DNA of 64,000 nucleotides from contig CM055868.1 of NCBI GenBank assembly GCA_029582165.1, positions 18,348,391 through 18,412,390 on the forward strand, given 5' to 3'. Made by a program: the position numbers and the translations under genes. The notes below the pieces were generated by a model, which was given only the letters and a program-made list of their open reading frames with translations, had not been told where the DNA came from and made no database searches. The DNA is from Portulaca oleracea (Eukaryota > Streptophyta > Magnoliopsida > Caryophyllales > Portulacaceae). This document shows positions 45,793 through 56,014 of this stretch, in pieces; position 1 is the first letter of the stretch; every line of letters begins with the position of its first letter.

Positions 45793-46888
45793 CTAACCTC
45801 TCAAAGCCAAACTCACTCAACATCTCACTTAATCTCTCACTCATTCACTCATTCCATCATTCACTCATTCTTCCTCTCACTTTCATTATATAATCTCTTA
45901 TTCTAATCTTCATTATATCCTTTTCTTATCATCAATATCCTCATTTCTTCACCATCATAAACTTCTAATCCTAAAATCCTTTCCTATCCATCCTTATTCT
46001 CATATAAACCTACAAAAAGCCTATCCTAAACACATCCAAAAACCACAAGAAGAGCCTTTTCTTACCCTTTTCAGAACCCCTTTCCTACACCATTTTGGTA
46101 TCTTGAGATGAGTCATCAAAAAGTCACTACAAGGAGGAACTTTCAAGCAACTTCAAGGCTAAGGAAGGCTTCTTCTTCAAAAAGGCACAATGTAAACTTT
46201 ATGTGTTTCTTTATGTAAATAAAGTGTTGTATATGTTGCACTTTTATTTCATTTTCATGTTGCATGATCAATGAAATAATTCTATAAAGTTCTTATTTAT
46301 CTCCCCTCCAAACTTTATCAAAAGCACAACTATAACTTTTAGTAGAGTCTTTCCTTTTGTGAGAGGCAAACTCTTTAGGATCCTACCTTTCAAGTTCGTA
46401 GCCTTACCCCCGGATCCATTCTTGGGTTTTGCAGGCGGAGTCTTCTGTGTTTCTTTACTAGTTTTTCTTGGCTTTTCCTTTAAAACGTCAAGTGGCGACT
46501 CCTTTTCGAAACAAAATACATCGGGTTGCATAAACTATGGTAAAACTTGGTTTTACAATGTGTCGATACAACTTTAGGGTTTTCTTTATACATTTTAAAT
46601 AATATTTGCCTAAATTGCTTTCTTCCGAGCCCGACATCTTGTAAGCCTATTGAATCTAATTTATAAGAGCTTGGAGGAAGTAGATGTTCACTCTTAGAGA
46701 TTTAATTTAATTACTCATAAAATGCACAAAGTAAAGGGAAAGTAAATTTACAATATATTATTCATGACATGTACGATTAACTCCTTAAAGAGCTTTTAAA
46801 GTTTAAACCCTAGCAAAAACCTCCAAACCCCCAATCCCGTGGGTGTTCAGGAAGTCTAAACGATGTGGAAAAATGTCCACAGGATTTT

Positions 46889-46906
46889 TGGCGACTCCAT
46901 TGGGGA
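46889..46906 (+). other. Primer-binding site, tRNA-Arg type
   Basis: TGGCGACTCCATTGGGGA, the site type known from Ogre and other Tat elements. Confidence 0.85.
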
Positions 46907-48747
46907 ATTTTCTAAAGTGGGTAAAATTTGAAAAAAGTTTAGTGTGCTTTAAAATTTTTGGAAGGAAAATAAATTTTAATTTGTATTATTAAGTCATTCG
47001 TTTGTAGGCATAAATGCATTGCATATACGGGGGCTCTCCCTGGACATGAAATATGTCGTAGGAGCATGTAAATCGGCGGTTTAGGTTTTTCCCTTTTTCA
47101 AAAAATTACTCGGAGATACCCAAATATTTGGGGAAACTATTTTTCGGTACCCCAACTTTTCAAAACTAATTTAGAGGTACCCTTACTTTTTGAGTTAGTA
47201 ATTATTTGGTGCTTATTCGGCCATTAATTTTATTAAGTGACCGAAATACCTTTATTCTTCTTCTAGGGTATTTCTTCAAGAAGGGAAGAACAAGGGCATT
47301 TTGGTCACTTAATAAAATTAATGGTCGGAAAAGCACCAAATAATTTTTAACCCAAAAAGTAAGGGTACCTCAAAATTAGTTTTGAAAAGTTGGGGTACCA
47401 GAAAAACATTTCACCAAAAGTTAGGGTACCCCAGAGTAATTTTTTGTTCTCTTTTAAACCACAAAAGATAACCCATGGGATGCTGGACTAGCTATACTCG
47501 CTTGGTGCACTTACACCGATAGAGCCTTAGTCACCAGATCCACTCATGCATCACTTTACGAGGTCTCCTCTCGAGCCTCCAAGAGCAACACCCCACACAT
47601 TCAAGTTGAATTCACAACAAGAATGCACCGGGGTGAGTACGTGAGCCGATAAGCCTTATCTAGCCAGTAAACCCTTTTGTACTAGAGCCTTGATTTAGGG
47701 TACCCTTCTCATGTGTATGCTACTTGCTATGTGCTTTCTTTTTTGTTGTAAAGAGTCGACCCAAGTTTAGAGATGTTGTACTAGTCCATATAGTAATCAT
47801 TGGGCTGAGAAGGGTCATGTTTACAAAGAAGCTAATTAACCTTGAATGTTACGGTTAACCTAGTGGTTGCGCACATCTATTTATAAAGGTTAATTATCTT
47901 GGTTCACAAAGTAGACTCAACATGCCTTTAATGGTTCTACATGGCCCTTTACAACATTCTCTAAACAAAAAGTCCAAAAAAGCCTGATTAAAGTCAAAAC
48001 AAAGTGAGTGGAAAAAGTCTTAGACTGCATAATTATCACCGACTTTGAGTAAGTTAATTTATCCAATTAATTACTAAGTCCACCGTACTTATGGCCGACC
48101 CGTTGTTAGGCCCAACCATATTGGATTCGACAATTAAGTCCATAAACTAATTACAACTCGCATGTTGTTGGTTTTATTCACTCCTTTACAATATCCGTTT
48201 TCTTGAGAAAGTAAAAAAAAATAAAAAGTATAGAAAGTGTAGATTGTCAGTCTTGTCAATCATTATTCTAGTCCGTGTAATAGCCAGTATAGCTCAAGTT
48301 GGTCTGATAAAGTAGTCCAAGTTACGGATTCTCCTTGAAACGGTCGGCCTGTGGATTGGGCCTATCCTAATTGAGAAACACTAATTTGTGCTTCCTTACT
48401 CAGTCCTAATTCACCTTGCTTGGTTTTATTCGACCCTTTATGATCAGTCGTCCTTAGGTTCATATAGAGATAGGTCATGCAAACCCATGTCCCGATTGAG
48501 TCATCTCTTGGAGTCAGCATATAGTTCATACACCTTAGGTGGTCCTATATAGGTCAGTTAAGTCATGCATTCATTGGAAGGGTTGTTAATGAAAGGTCAA
48601 TCTCTGAACTATGTGTTATCTTCCCTAATCAGTATAGGAGACCCGAGTCTAGCTTGGATCCCTATACCGTCAGGCTGCTTGATCCGTAACCCAAATTACA
48701 TCACGTCGACACCTAAGTCCAAAGTCTCTCGCCGTCTACAGTTCGAC
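46907..48747 (+). other. Ogre/Tat 5' leader
   Basis: Long non-coding leader before gag, as is usual in Ogre-type elements. It contains a MITE at 47098-47446. The part 48461-48580 is homologous to the leader of Tat element 1 at 20690-20830. A plus-strand open stretch at 48565-48786 overlaps the gag start and shows no domain. Confidence 0.6.
47098..47446. mobile_element. Fold-back MITE in the Ogre leader
   Basis: The ends CAAAAAATTACTCGGAGAT and its inverse (CAGAGTAATTTTTTG) pair. The arms continue through GGTACCCCAACTTTTCAAAA and its complement, with ATTTTATTAAGTGACC at the centre. Flanks TTCCCTTTT (47089) and TTCTCTTTT (47447) match at 8 of 9, consistent with a Mutator-like duplication. Confidence 0.75.
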
Positions 48748-49990
48748 ATGTCTGCAAATGAGAACAACAGTGATGTCTACAAATGAGAACAACAGTGATG
48801 ACACCTAAGGCAAAGGAAAGCTAGGGGAAGGTTCTAGTAAAGGAGTGGTCATCCACGTACTTGATGACCCAACACCTAAGTCACCACCATCAATGGCTAC
48901 CCCTTAGACTATTCCGGTTAAGACTGAGACCAGGCAAAAGGATGATCTCGTTATCCAGGAAATGAAGGCACAATTGAATATATTTAAGAATGATGTGAGT
49001 CAAATGGAGGCCTTTTCTAACCAGTTCGATGAATTCAAACCACCTACCGAGATTAACACCAGCGTAACTGGAAAGATGGACATACCCCTTAAGAAGTTTA
49101 GTCTGTCTATGAACCCAACTCATCATTTATGGGAGTTCAACCGATTGATGCCACTCCGGGGTATCGGCACTAAGCACTACAAACAGGTCTTCCGATCGTC
49201 GCTGAACGATGAGGCATTGAACTGGTACTATAATCTTCCATTAGAAATACGAGGGGATTGGACCACCCTTTGCAGGGCATTCATCGAGCATTATAGCAAG
49301 ATTCAGAAAGACAAAGTGACTTTGTCTGACATCATGGCGATTCGCCAAGGAGATGATGAACCATTCTGTGCTTATTAAGCAAGGTGGCATGCTAAGTTAT
49401 CCCAAGTGGCCAACATCATCCGGACGAAGATGTAGCTAGACACATTTATTCACAGTTTGAAACCGAGTATCACACAACAATTAGACTTTCATGTGGTCAA
49501 GAGCTTCGAATATCTAAAGAAGTTGTTCCCTAAGTTTGTAGCACGGAAGGAAAGGAATGCTACATCCCAGAGTTGGAAGGGTAACAACACAGGAAGGAGG
49601 ACCATTAATGCTCGAAAGGCAACTAAGACAAACACTATCTAGAATGTAAACCGTGGTCGGTCTCCAAAGCCAAAATTCTTCCAGTATGATTCCAATACTT
49701 CGTCGGATATGACCTATACTGAAGCATTGGACTATTTGGTCAAGACAAACAAGATCCTATTGCCTACCCCGATGCCGGTGCCTGAGAATAAGGGACCTTA
49801 ATGGAATAATGCTATGTTCTGTAAGTACCATCACGCGAGGGGTCATGACACCGAGCGGTGCTGGATGCTCAAGAACCTCATCAAAAGAATGATTCACTCT
49901 GGCGAATTGTCGTTACTCAAGGCAGCAAAGAAACCCAACAACAAAAGCAATCCTCTCTCGAATCATTCCATCTTTATAGGAGAGGGTACT
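48748..49990 (+). pseudogene. Ogre/Tat gag
   Basis: Starts at MSANENNSD (48748). A 25-bp direct tandem duplication of the start (48748-48797) shifts the frame and leads to a stop. The capsid domain is in the 138-codon open stretch 48962-49378 (HHLWEFNRLMPLRGIGTKHY; LNWYYNLPLEIRGDWTTL; FIEHYSKIQKDKVTL; IRQGDDEPFCAY). After a stop come LDFHVVKSFEYLKKLF and CKYHHARGHDTERCWMLKNL (49814-49875), the His/Cys region of Tat gags. Homologous to the gag at 21450-22300. It would form the particle; stops make it inactive. Confidence 0.85.
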
Positions 49991-50279
49991 TTTGATTCCA
50001 TTTGAATGCATCACCGATGAGGGAGCACCTCTACTCCCCTTTGAAGACTTGACAACCTTTACTGTCAACGATGTATGGGTTAGTGATGAATGGGACGTAT
50101 ATGTAGAAGGTCTCGACGATGATTTTTGGTCTGACGAAAAAAAGGAGTCTCCGAGTAGTGTTGCGTTCTTAACTAGGTCTGGAAGACATAATCCGAGTAT
50201 CGCAAGGACCGAAACACATGCTACTCTTGAGGATCATGTGCTCACTCAAATGAAGAAGACTGGCGAATGTCTCAATCTG

Positions 50280-51022
50280 GCAGTTGATGTGTGCTTTATT
50301 CTAAACCTCATCGAGAGCTTGTATTGGGGGCTCTCCAAAATGCCATCATCCTTACCTCTACAACTCCAGAGGCCTTAGTCTCTCATGTTATCGCTAGCCA
50401 AGGTGCCATCACTTTTAGTGATAAGGATTTGCCTATGTCTGGAGTGAACCATAATAAAGCCTTGTACTTAACAACACTTTGTTCTAGTAAAGTGATTTCA
50501 TTAATTTTAGTAGATAATGGCTTTGCTGTGAATGTTTGCCCTTGTCGTACTGCTTCCAAGTTGAGAGTTCAAAAGAATCAACTGGTTCAAGATGCAATGT
50601 TGCTCCATGCCTACGATAACACTCCTCGGTAGTGACTAGGCACGGTGACCCTACCCATCATTTTTTATCATATCCCTCAAAATGTGGAATTCATGGTCCT
50701 AGACATTCCAACTACTTTCAATATGTTTTTAGGATATCCATGGCTACATAATTGCAATGTTGTGGCATCAATTCTACATCAAAAAGTGAAGATGTTCATC
50801 CATGACCAAGTGATTACCCATTCAGGAAGGGCCATCTCCGGGACGTTTGAACCCAAACAACTAGTGCTAGAAATAGAGTATACTTCGACTGACGTAGATC
50901 TCCATAACTTTGAGATGATTGCTATTATAGAGGATGAAGCACCTTTTGACTTCGATCCTTACTCCAACCTGAAAGTCCATGCTATTATGAGGAGAAAGGG
51001 GTACCTCCTAAGATGTCTTTAG
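50280..51022 (+). pseudogene. Ogre/Tat aspartic protease
   Basis: HNKALYLTTLCSSKVISLIL leads to VDNGFAVNVCP (Asp codon 50513), the VDNGS-type site of Athila/Tat proteases with Ser changed to Phe. LRVQKNQLVQDAMLLHAYDN and, after a TAG at 50630, FMVLDIPTTFNMFLGYPWLH and NCNVVASILHQKVKMFIH follow, the typical C-terminal half. The Ser-to-Phe change next to the catalytic Asp and the stop argue against activity. Confidence 0.8.
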
Positions 51023-51639
51023 GAAAAAGGCAAGATAGGATGGCTCTAAGGTTCTCCACCTCTACGCACTCTTGTAGCTTCAGTCTAGGGTATAAACCAA
51101 TGAATCAAGAAGTTTATCTTACTAAAGTTGCGCTGACCCAACAGAGAAACCAAACTGATTCTCCTACGCAGATGGAGACTAAACCATAGTCACTGACCCT
51201 AAACGGAGAATTTATAAGGCAAGGGGATGATTTTCCTTGGTATGGGTTCCTGGAACTTCACTATGTCAACGTTGTTAGTGTTCCTGGGTTGGAGATTTTT
51301 AATGATTGTGATGTCTTGGTGAAAGAGGTTGATAAACCGAAACCGGATGAACAACCACCCCTCGAGTGGACTCACCTTGCAGGAGGAAATATGTTTGGCC
51401 TGTTGTTTGGCCAAGAAGCTGTAAAAGAAGAAAAAGAAGCTGACCTAGTGGTTGTTGTATTGTCCAATTCTGAATTTGATCAAGCGCTAGTGTTAGGAGA
51501 ACCTTGTAAGGTCAATTCTGAGTCGAGCACTAGTGAGTCTGTAGTCCAGTCTGAATCAGTTGGGATTAGCCTCGAGTCTGATGAGTTTGTATTCGTTTCT
51601 ACATTAATTGAAGTGAACCTTTCTTAGTATCTTTGTTAT
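51023..51639 (+). other. Protease-RT linker of the Ogre/Tat element
   Basis: An acidic open stretch at 51289-51627 (EWTHLAGGNMFGLLFGQEA, then Glu/Ser-rich) with no enzymatic motif. Linkers of this type separate protease and RT in the lineage. The solo LTR insertion ends it. Confidence 0.5.
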
Positions 51640-51999
51640 ATTAGACACCAGATTTTGTACCGGATATTTTAAATAAATTCTACATATGCAATAAATTAGC
51701 ATGCAAAAGTCAAAAGCCAAAGATACAAAAAAACCCAAAAATACAAAAAAAAAAAATCATGCCATGTCATCAATCTGTGTGAGCATTCAAACACATTCAT
51801 GTATCCATGCCATGTCATTAATCTGTTTGAGATAGCATTCAAACACATCCCCTAACCATGCAATCTCCACGATCATACACTCACCTAATCTCATCTTATC
51901 TCATAATGAAATAACTTTACTGGGGGATTATGATATTAAAGGAGCATGATTGGTGGATTATGTTTATTCCCTTCCATTCCATCACATCCCTTCCTCACC

Positions 52000-52007
52000 T
52001 ATAAATA
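52000..52007 (+). promoter_or_regulatory. Solo LTR TATA box
   Basis: TATAAATA in the CACCTATAAATA context. Confidence 0.65.
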
Positions 52008-52720
52008 TCACATCATCCCTCCATTCATTCCATCAACGATTCCCACCAACAATCATCATCCACACTCCTCAATTCTCTACTATCATCAATCCTTTTCTAC
52101 TCTCTCCATCATCAATATCATAATCCTCTCCCATACTTTATCCTTCTTCTATACTATCATCCATATTACTTCATTGAATTCATCTTCCACCACCACCAAA
52201 AAGACTTCATTCCAAGTGATTATCAAGTCACGATTAAGAATCTATCATAAGGAGTTCGATCTTCCATCCAACCTACCAAAGTTACAAGTGAGGTTCGTTC
52301 ATCCTTTAATTTGAAATAATGCAGTTTATTTTATGTAATTGTTTTATTTGTACATTTATTTTGTAAAATTTTCATTCTTTAATTTCATTTGCATGTTCGA
52401 ATATTAATTTCGTGAAATTTATTAATACTTCCCCCGCTCAATTTCATTTCAAGTTTGATTTTAGTACAGTCTGTTTTCTTGGGTTCGTAGACCGAAGTCA
52501 TTTTTTATTATTGTCCATTTGTTGGTTTCTTTAAATCGGCTGACGACTCTTTTTTTGTTTTACTCTATGTTTATTATTGAACATGCTTGTTTATTATGTC
52601 GAAAGAATTTATATAAAATAATTCACATATACCCATATTCCAATCCAGAGTCTAACCAGGAGAAAGTATCATAGAAAAGTCATAGGCTATGCGGCTTTCG
52701 ATTTTTCTAGATATTTTCTA

Positions 52721-53061
52721 GGGTTTCTGGCCAAATAATCCGTACTGAGGGGCTTGTGACTGGGAATAATCCAAATTGACTTTTCGGCCACTGGCAGTCT
52801 GTACTTTTTCACTATTTTCTCATAACAGTCCAGAGTCGATTTCCGGCACCGGAAAGCTAACGTGGCGACCGAAAATTTCCTTTTTGGAGTATGAATAAAC
52901 ATACTTTCCGGTCGCCACGTAAGCCTCCCGGTGCTGGTAATCGACTCTAGACTGCTATGAGAAAATAGTGAAAAAGTATAGACTATCAGTGGCCGAAAAG
53001 TCACTTTGGATTAGTTCCAATCACAAGCCTCTCTGTACGGATTATTTGTGGCAAAAACCCC
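52721..53061. mobile_element. Mutator-like fold-back MITE in the solo LTR
   Basis: A perfect 9-bp duplication TATTTTCTA (52712-52720 and 53062-53070). Ends GGGTTTCTGGCCAAATAATC and its inverse (GATTATTTGTGGCAAAAACCC). Long arms pair through ACTTTTTCACTATTTTCTCA and GGTCGCCACGTAAG/CTAACGTGGCGACC. The centre near 52890 is short, so this is almost pure inverted repeat. No coding frame. Confidence 0.9.
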
Positions 53062-53379
53062 TATTTTCTATGGGTTTTCATCGACCCTTAAGATTCTTAT
53101 TTAGCTCGAGTTTGAATCGGACTTTATGCGAAATTATTTGTAAATTAAATCGATATAATTTCAAGTATGTGAATAATAAAAATTGATTATTAAATAAATA
53201 AAAGCTTCTCTTTCCAGAAATGAATTTCACAAAAGAAAAATATCCTTATTTAAGGATTAAGCAACCTTAGTAAGCTCCCAATCATAACTTCAGTAGCGCT
53301 TCAAAAGAATTCCCCGAGCGAGAATGTTTCGGGTCGACGTCCTATAGTTATCATTCCCTTCCCCTTAATTGTTGTGCTA

Positions 53380-53950
53380 ATAATTATGAATTTGATGTTG
53401 AGCTTTTAAAAGACTTTAATGAATTAACACAAGCTATGAGCGAGCATGAGAATTACACGGCGCCAGTTGAGGAAACCATCACCATCAATGTGGGGACGCC
53501 TGAAACTCCCCGGGAATTGAAAATTGGCAAATCATTAACCCTAGAGGAGCAATAGGAGTTCTATGATCTTTTGAAGGAGTTTGTTGACGTTTTTGCTTGG
53601 TCTTATGAAGATATGCCTGGGATTCATAAGGAGATAACTGAGCATACTATTCCCCTTTATCCGGATGCCAAACCAGTACAGCAACGACCACGTCGAATCA
53701 AGAATGAGTAGTCAGACAAAATTCATGATGAAGTCCGAAAATAGTTAGAAGCCAAGTTTGTTAGAACGGTAGCATTCCCGCAGCAGGTAGCTAACATCGT
53801 CGCGATACCAAAGAAGGATGGGAAGGTACAGATGTACGTTGATTAAAGAGACTTGAACAAAGCCAGCACAAAGGATTGCTTTCCTTTACAACACATTGAC
53901 GTCCTGGTTGATCACATGTATGGGCACAAACTTCTATCGTTCATGGATGG
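53380..53950 (+). pseudogene. Ogre/Tat reverse transcriptase, N-terminal part
   Basis: NYEFDVELLKDFNELTQAMS leads to ITINVGTPETPRELKIGKSL, FVDVFAWSYEDMPGIHKEI, VANIVAIPKKDGKVQMYVD, DLNKASTKDCFPLQHIDVLV and HKLLSFMDGYE, which reaches the catalytic-Asp motif. These are the standard N-terminal motifs of Tat-lineage RT. Stops occur after LTLEEQ, IKNE, EVRK and MYVD. The Cassandra insertion interrupts the frame right after FMDGYE; the sequence resumes at 54371. Confidence 0.87.
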
Positions 53951-54078
53951 GTATGAGTAGTCATTTCAATCATTTTAAGCCACACTTAACCACATTTCCG
54001 TGGTATTGCATAGCGGGGAAAAAGATTTGGACTGCATTGTTGCACAACGAGGACGTTGTGTGCTTATGTGGGGGTGAT

Positions 54079-54370
54079 TGTAACACCCCGAATATGTGGT
54101 TAAGTGTGGCTTAAGTAGGATTGAAATGACTACTTATATGACCAAGGTGCACCTTCTTTTATGGTAGCTCATGCGTTAGGAACTCCTCAGTTAAGCGTGC
54201 TTGGCTGAGAGTAGTCTCGGGATGAGTGACCTCCGGGAAGTTTTCCCAGGCAACGTGTGAGCGAGGATGAAGCACGCTGGAGAGATTCGTGGTGATTTGC
54301 GGGGCTAGTCAGCGATCCTTGAAGTAGTTATCGGTAATGTCAACGACCTAAGAGGGGGCCGGGGTGTGCA
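54079..54370 (+). repeat. Cassandra LTR (292 bp)
   Basis: TGTAAC..GTGCA ends with inverted complementarity (ACACCCCG/CGGGGTGT); length suits Cassandra LTRs. Confidence 0.8.
54179..54250 (+). ncRNA. 5S rRNA-derived segment within the Cassandra LTR
   Basis: GGAACTCCTCAGTTAAGCGT, GCTTGGCTGAGAGTAG and GGATGAGTGACCTCC closely follow the plant 5S rRNA from mid-gene onward, covering the internal promoter (A box, intermediate element, C box). The first part of 5S is not recognisable, so this is a retroelement promoter domain and not a functional 5S gene. Confidence 0.85.
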
Positions 54371-54930
54371 ATGCTTGTTATAACCAGATCAAGATGGCTG
54401 AAGAAGACATGAAGAAAACATCCTTTATTACTCCGTGGGAAACTTTTTGTGTTATACGATCATGCCTTTCGGACTAAAGAATGTTGGTGGTACTTACTAA
54501 TGCATCGCCACTACATAGCTTCATGATATGATCGACAAAGATGTAGAAGTATATGTGGACCATATGATTGTCAAGTCAAAGACGCATGAAGACCACATTC
54601 CAAACTTGCGCAAGTTCTTCCTTAGGCTTCATAAGTACAACATGAGCTTGAATCCATAGAAGTGTACATTCGGGGTAACCTCGGGGAAGTTGTTGCGCTA
54701 TATTTTCACTCAACGGGGGATGGAAGTTGATCCATCCCAAATCAAAGTTATTCAGGACATGCCTCTGCCTCGAACAGAGAAGGAGATTCATGGTTTCCTA
54801 GGATGAGTGCAATATTTGAGTAGGTTTATTTCCAAGCTCACCATGACTTGTGAACCACTGTTCAAGAAGTTGAAGAAGGGCGCGAAGGTCGAGTGGGATT
54901 ACAAATGTCAAGCAACATTCACAAGGTCAA
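54371..54930 (+). pseudogene. Ogre/Tat reverse transcriptase, C-terminal part
   Basis: Resumes with YNQIKMAEEDMKKTSFITPW, MPFGLKN, then EVYVDHMIVKSK (54546-54581). There the RT active site YVDD is YVDH, a loss of the second catalytic Asp. NLRKFFLRLHKYNMSLN and KCTFGVTSGKLL-type sequence, GMEVDPSQIKVIQDMPLPRT and MTCEPLFKKLKKGAKVEW follow, in several frames with stops. RT could not function. Confidence 0.85.
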
Positions 54931-55400
54931 AGGTGATTTAACCAATCCATCGGTGCTAGTCCCGCCTATACCGGAAAACCATTACGTCTTTATATCACTA
55001 TCAGTTAGAGTGCCATGGGTGCCATGTTAGCACAAGAGATCGATGGTCTAGAGAAGACCACATACTATATCAGCAAGAAATTCTCAGGATGCGAATCCAG
55101 CTATTCTGAGATTAAAAAGATGACCTTGGCGCTGGTATGGTCTACAAGGAAGCTTCGTCACTATATGCTCTTGCACAATGTTTATGTGATCGCAGCATGT
55201 AATCCGGTCAAGTACATCATGGAACAACTCACTATCAACAGCAGGATTGCTCGATGGGTGGTCATGTTATCTGAATTCGACCTTCTCTTCCGACATCAGA
55301 AATCTATAAAGGGTGGGGCAGTCTCTGATTTCCTTGTTGAACTTCCAACAAAAGACTCTGACACTAAGGACTTGGAGTTCAGTGATGAGCAAGTATTTCA
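54931..55400 (+). pseudogene. Ogre/Tat RNase H (first)
   Basis: Open from 55015: MGAMLAQEIDGLEKTTYYIS, KFSGCESSYSEIKKMTLALV, WSTRKLRHYMLLHNVYVIAA and IARWVVMLSEFDLLFRHQKS, then KGGAVSDFLVELP. This is the conventional RNase H and connection region of the lineage. The first Asp segment before 55015 is out of frame. Confidence 0.87.
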
Positions 55401-55835
55401 AGTTGAAGAGGAGATTTGGAAGTTGTACTTCGATGGTACTGCGAACTAGATGGGATGTGGAGCCGGAGCTCTATTCATATCCCCCAAAGATTTACATTTT
55501 CCTTTGGTTGTCAAGCTTGATTTTAATGCCAGCAACAATGCTGTTGAGTATAAAGCCTGTCTCTTAGGCATGCATACAACTCTGAAGATGGGTATTGAGA
55601 GACTGCGAGTGTTCGGAGATTCAAGTTTGATTGTCAACCTAGCAACTAATGTTTGGAAGGTGAAAAGTGAATCCTTAGTGTTATATCAACAACATCTATC
55701 TAATCTGGCCAAAAGATTCAAGCATATTGAGTTCAAATATCTGCCGCGAAGTCAGAACGAGTTGGCAGATGCAGTCGCCGAACTATCATCCATGGTGGCT
55801 ATGCCAGAAAAAGAGCAAACTCTAGCAGTAGTGGT
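55401..55835 (+). pseudogene. Archaeal-type RNase H (aRNH) of the Tat lineage
   Basis: WKLYFDGTAN (first Asp), one TAG at 55447, then GCGAGALFISPKDLHFPLVV, NNAVEYKACLLGMHTTLKMG (Glu), VFGDSSLIVNLATNVWKVK (Asp), FKHIEFKYLPRSQNELADAV (last Asp). A second RNase H downstream of the first is diagnostic for the Tat/Ogre lineage of plant Ty3/gypsy elements. Catalytic acids look intact apart from the stop. Confidence 0.92.
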
Positions 55836-56014
55836 AGAAAGAAGGGTTCAACCTGCCCATCATCAATTGATGTTCAGTTCTATCAACCCTAATGCATGGT
55901 TTTTCATCATTTATGCTTTATTGAAAGATGACACATACCAACCAAAGGTCGGGCGTCGAGATCGGAGGACTATCCGACTGATAGCTTCACAATATTGTAT
56001 CATTCAAGAACACC
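55836..56014 (+). pseudogene. Start of Ogre/Tat integrase, cut by an insertion
   Basis: The open frame continues through NAWFFIIYALLKDDTYQPKV and RDRRTIRLIASQYCIIQEHL, which corresponds to the region just before the integrase zinc domain in the lineage. The Athila-like LTR begins at 56015, and the rest of the integrase is not found in this window. Confidence 0.7.

Larger units (their letters stand above)
45231..46881 (+). mobile_element. Ogre/Tat 5' LTR (1.65 kb)
   Basis: Starts TGTAGGCATTGGGTTTTGG and ends AATGTCCACA, eight bases before a tRNA-Arg-type primer site. U3 (45231-45780) contains at least seven CATGCA motifs and a CACGTG-bearing hairpin. TATAAATA is at 45785, and the block GTTCGTAGCCTTACCCCCGG with AAGTGGCGACTCCTTT (46390-46505) is shared with other Tat LTRs. 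The rest of this element extends to 56014. Confidence 0.8.
51640..53346 (+). mobile_element. Tat-type solo LTR between protease and RT
   Basis: Starts at ATTAGACACCAGATTTTGTA (compare TTTAGATACCAAGTTTTGTA at 18110), has TATAAATA at 52000, the block GGTTCGTAGACCGAAGTC and AAATCGGCTGACGACTC (52480-52550), and ends GTCGACGTCCTATA. GTTAT directly repeats at 51635-51639 and 53347-53351, a likely 5-bp duplication. The ends lack a clean TG..CA, so the limits may be off by several bases. It contains a MITE at 52721-53061. No internal coding domain. Confidence 0.65.
53951..54370 (+). mobile_element. Cassandra TRIM, rearranged, inserted in RT
   Basis: The LTR at 54079-54370 has TGTAACACCCCG at its start and CCGGGGTGTGCA at its end, and contains 5S rRNA-derived sequence, the hallmark of Cassandra TRIMs. 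To its left is a short internal piece with GTGGGGGTGAT, a likely polypurine tract. Further left, 53955-53995 is an inverted copy of LTR bases 54095-54134. There is thus no normal 5' LTR; an inverted fragment replaces it. ATGAG (53953) and ATGCT (54371) may be a decayed duplication. RT continues on both sides (FMDGYE then YNQIKMAEEDM). Confidence 0.8.

Noticed and set aside
52687..53186. Minus- and plus-strand frames of 105 and 72 codons
   Set aside because: They are mirror translations of the two arms of the MITE at 52721-53061.
54179..54250. A functional 5S rRNA gene
   Set aside because: Only the later part of 5S is present and it sits inside an LTR with Cassandra ends.
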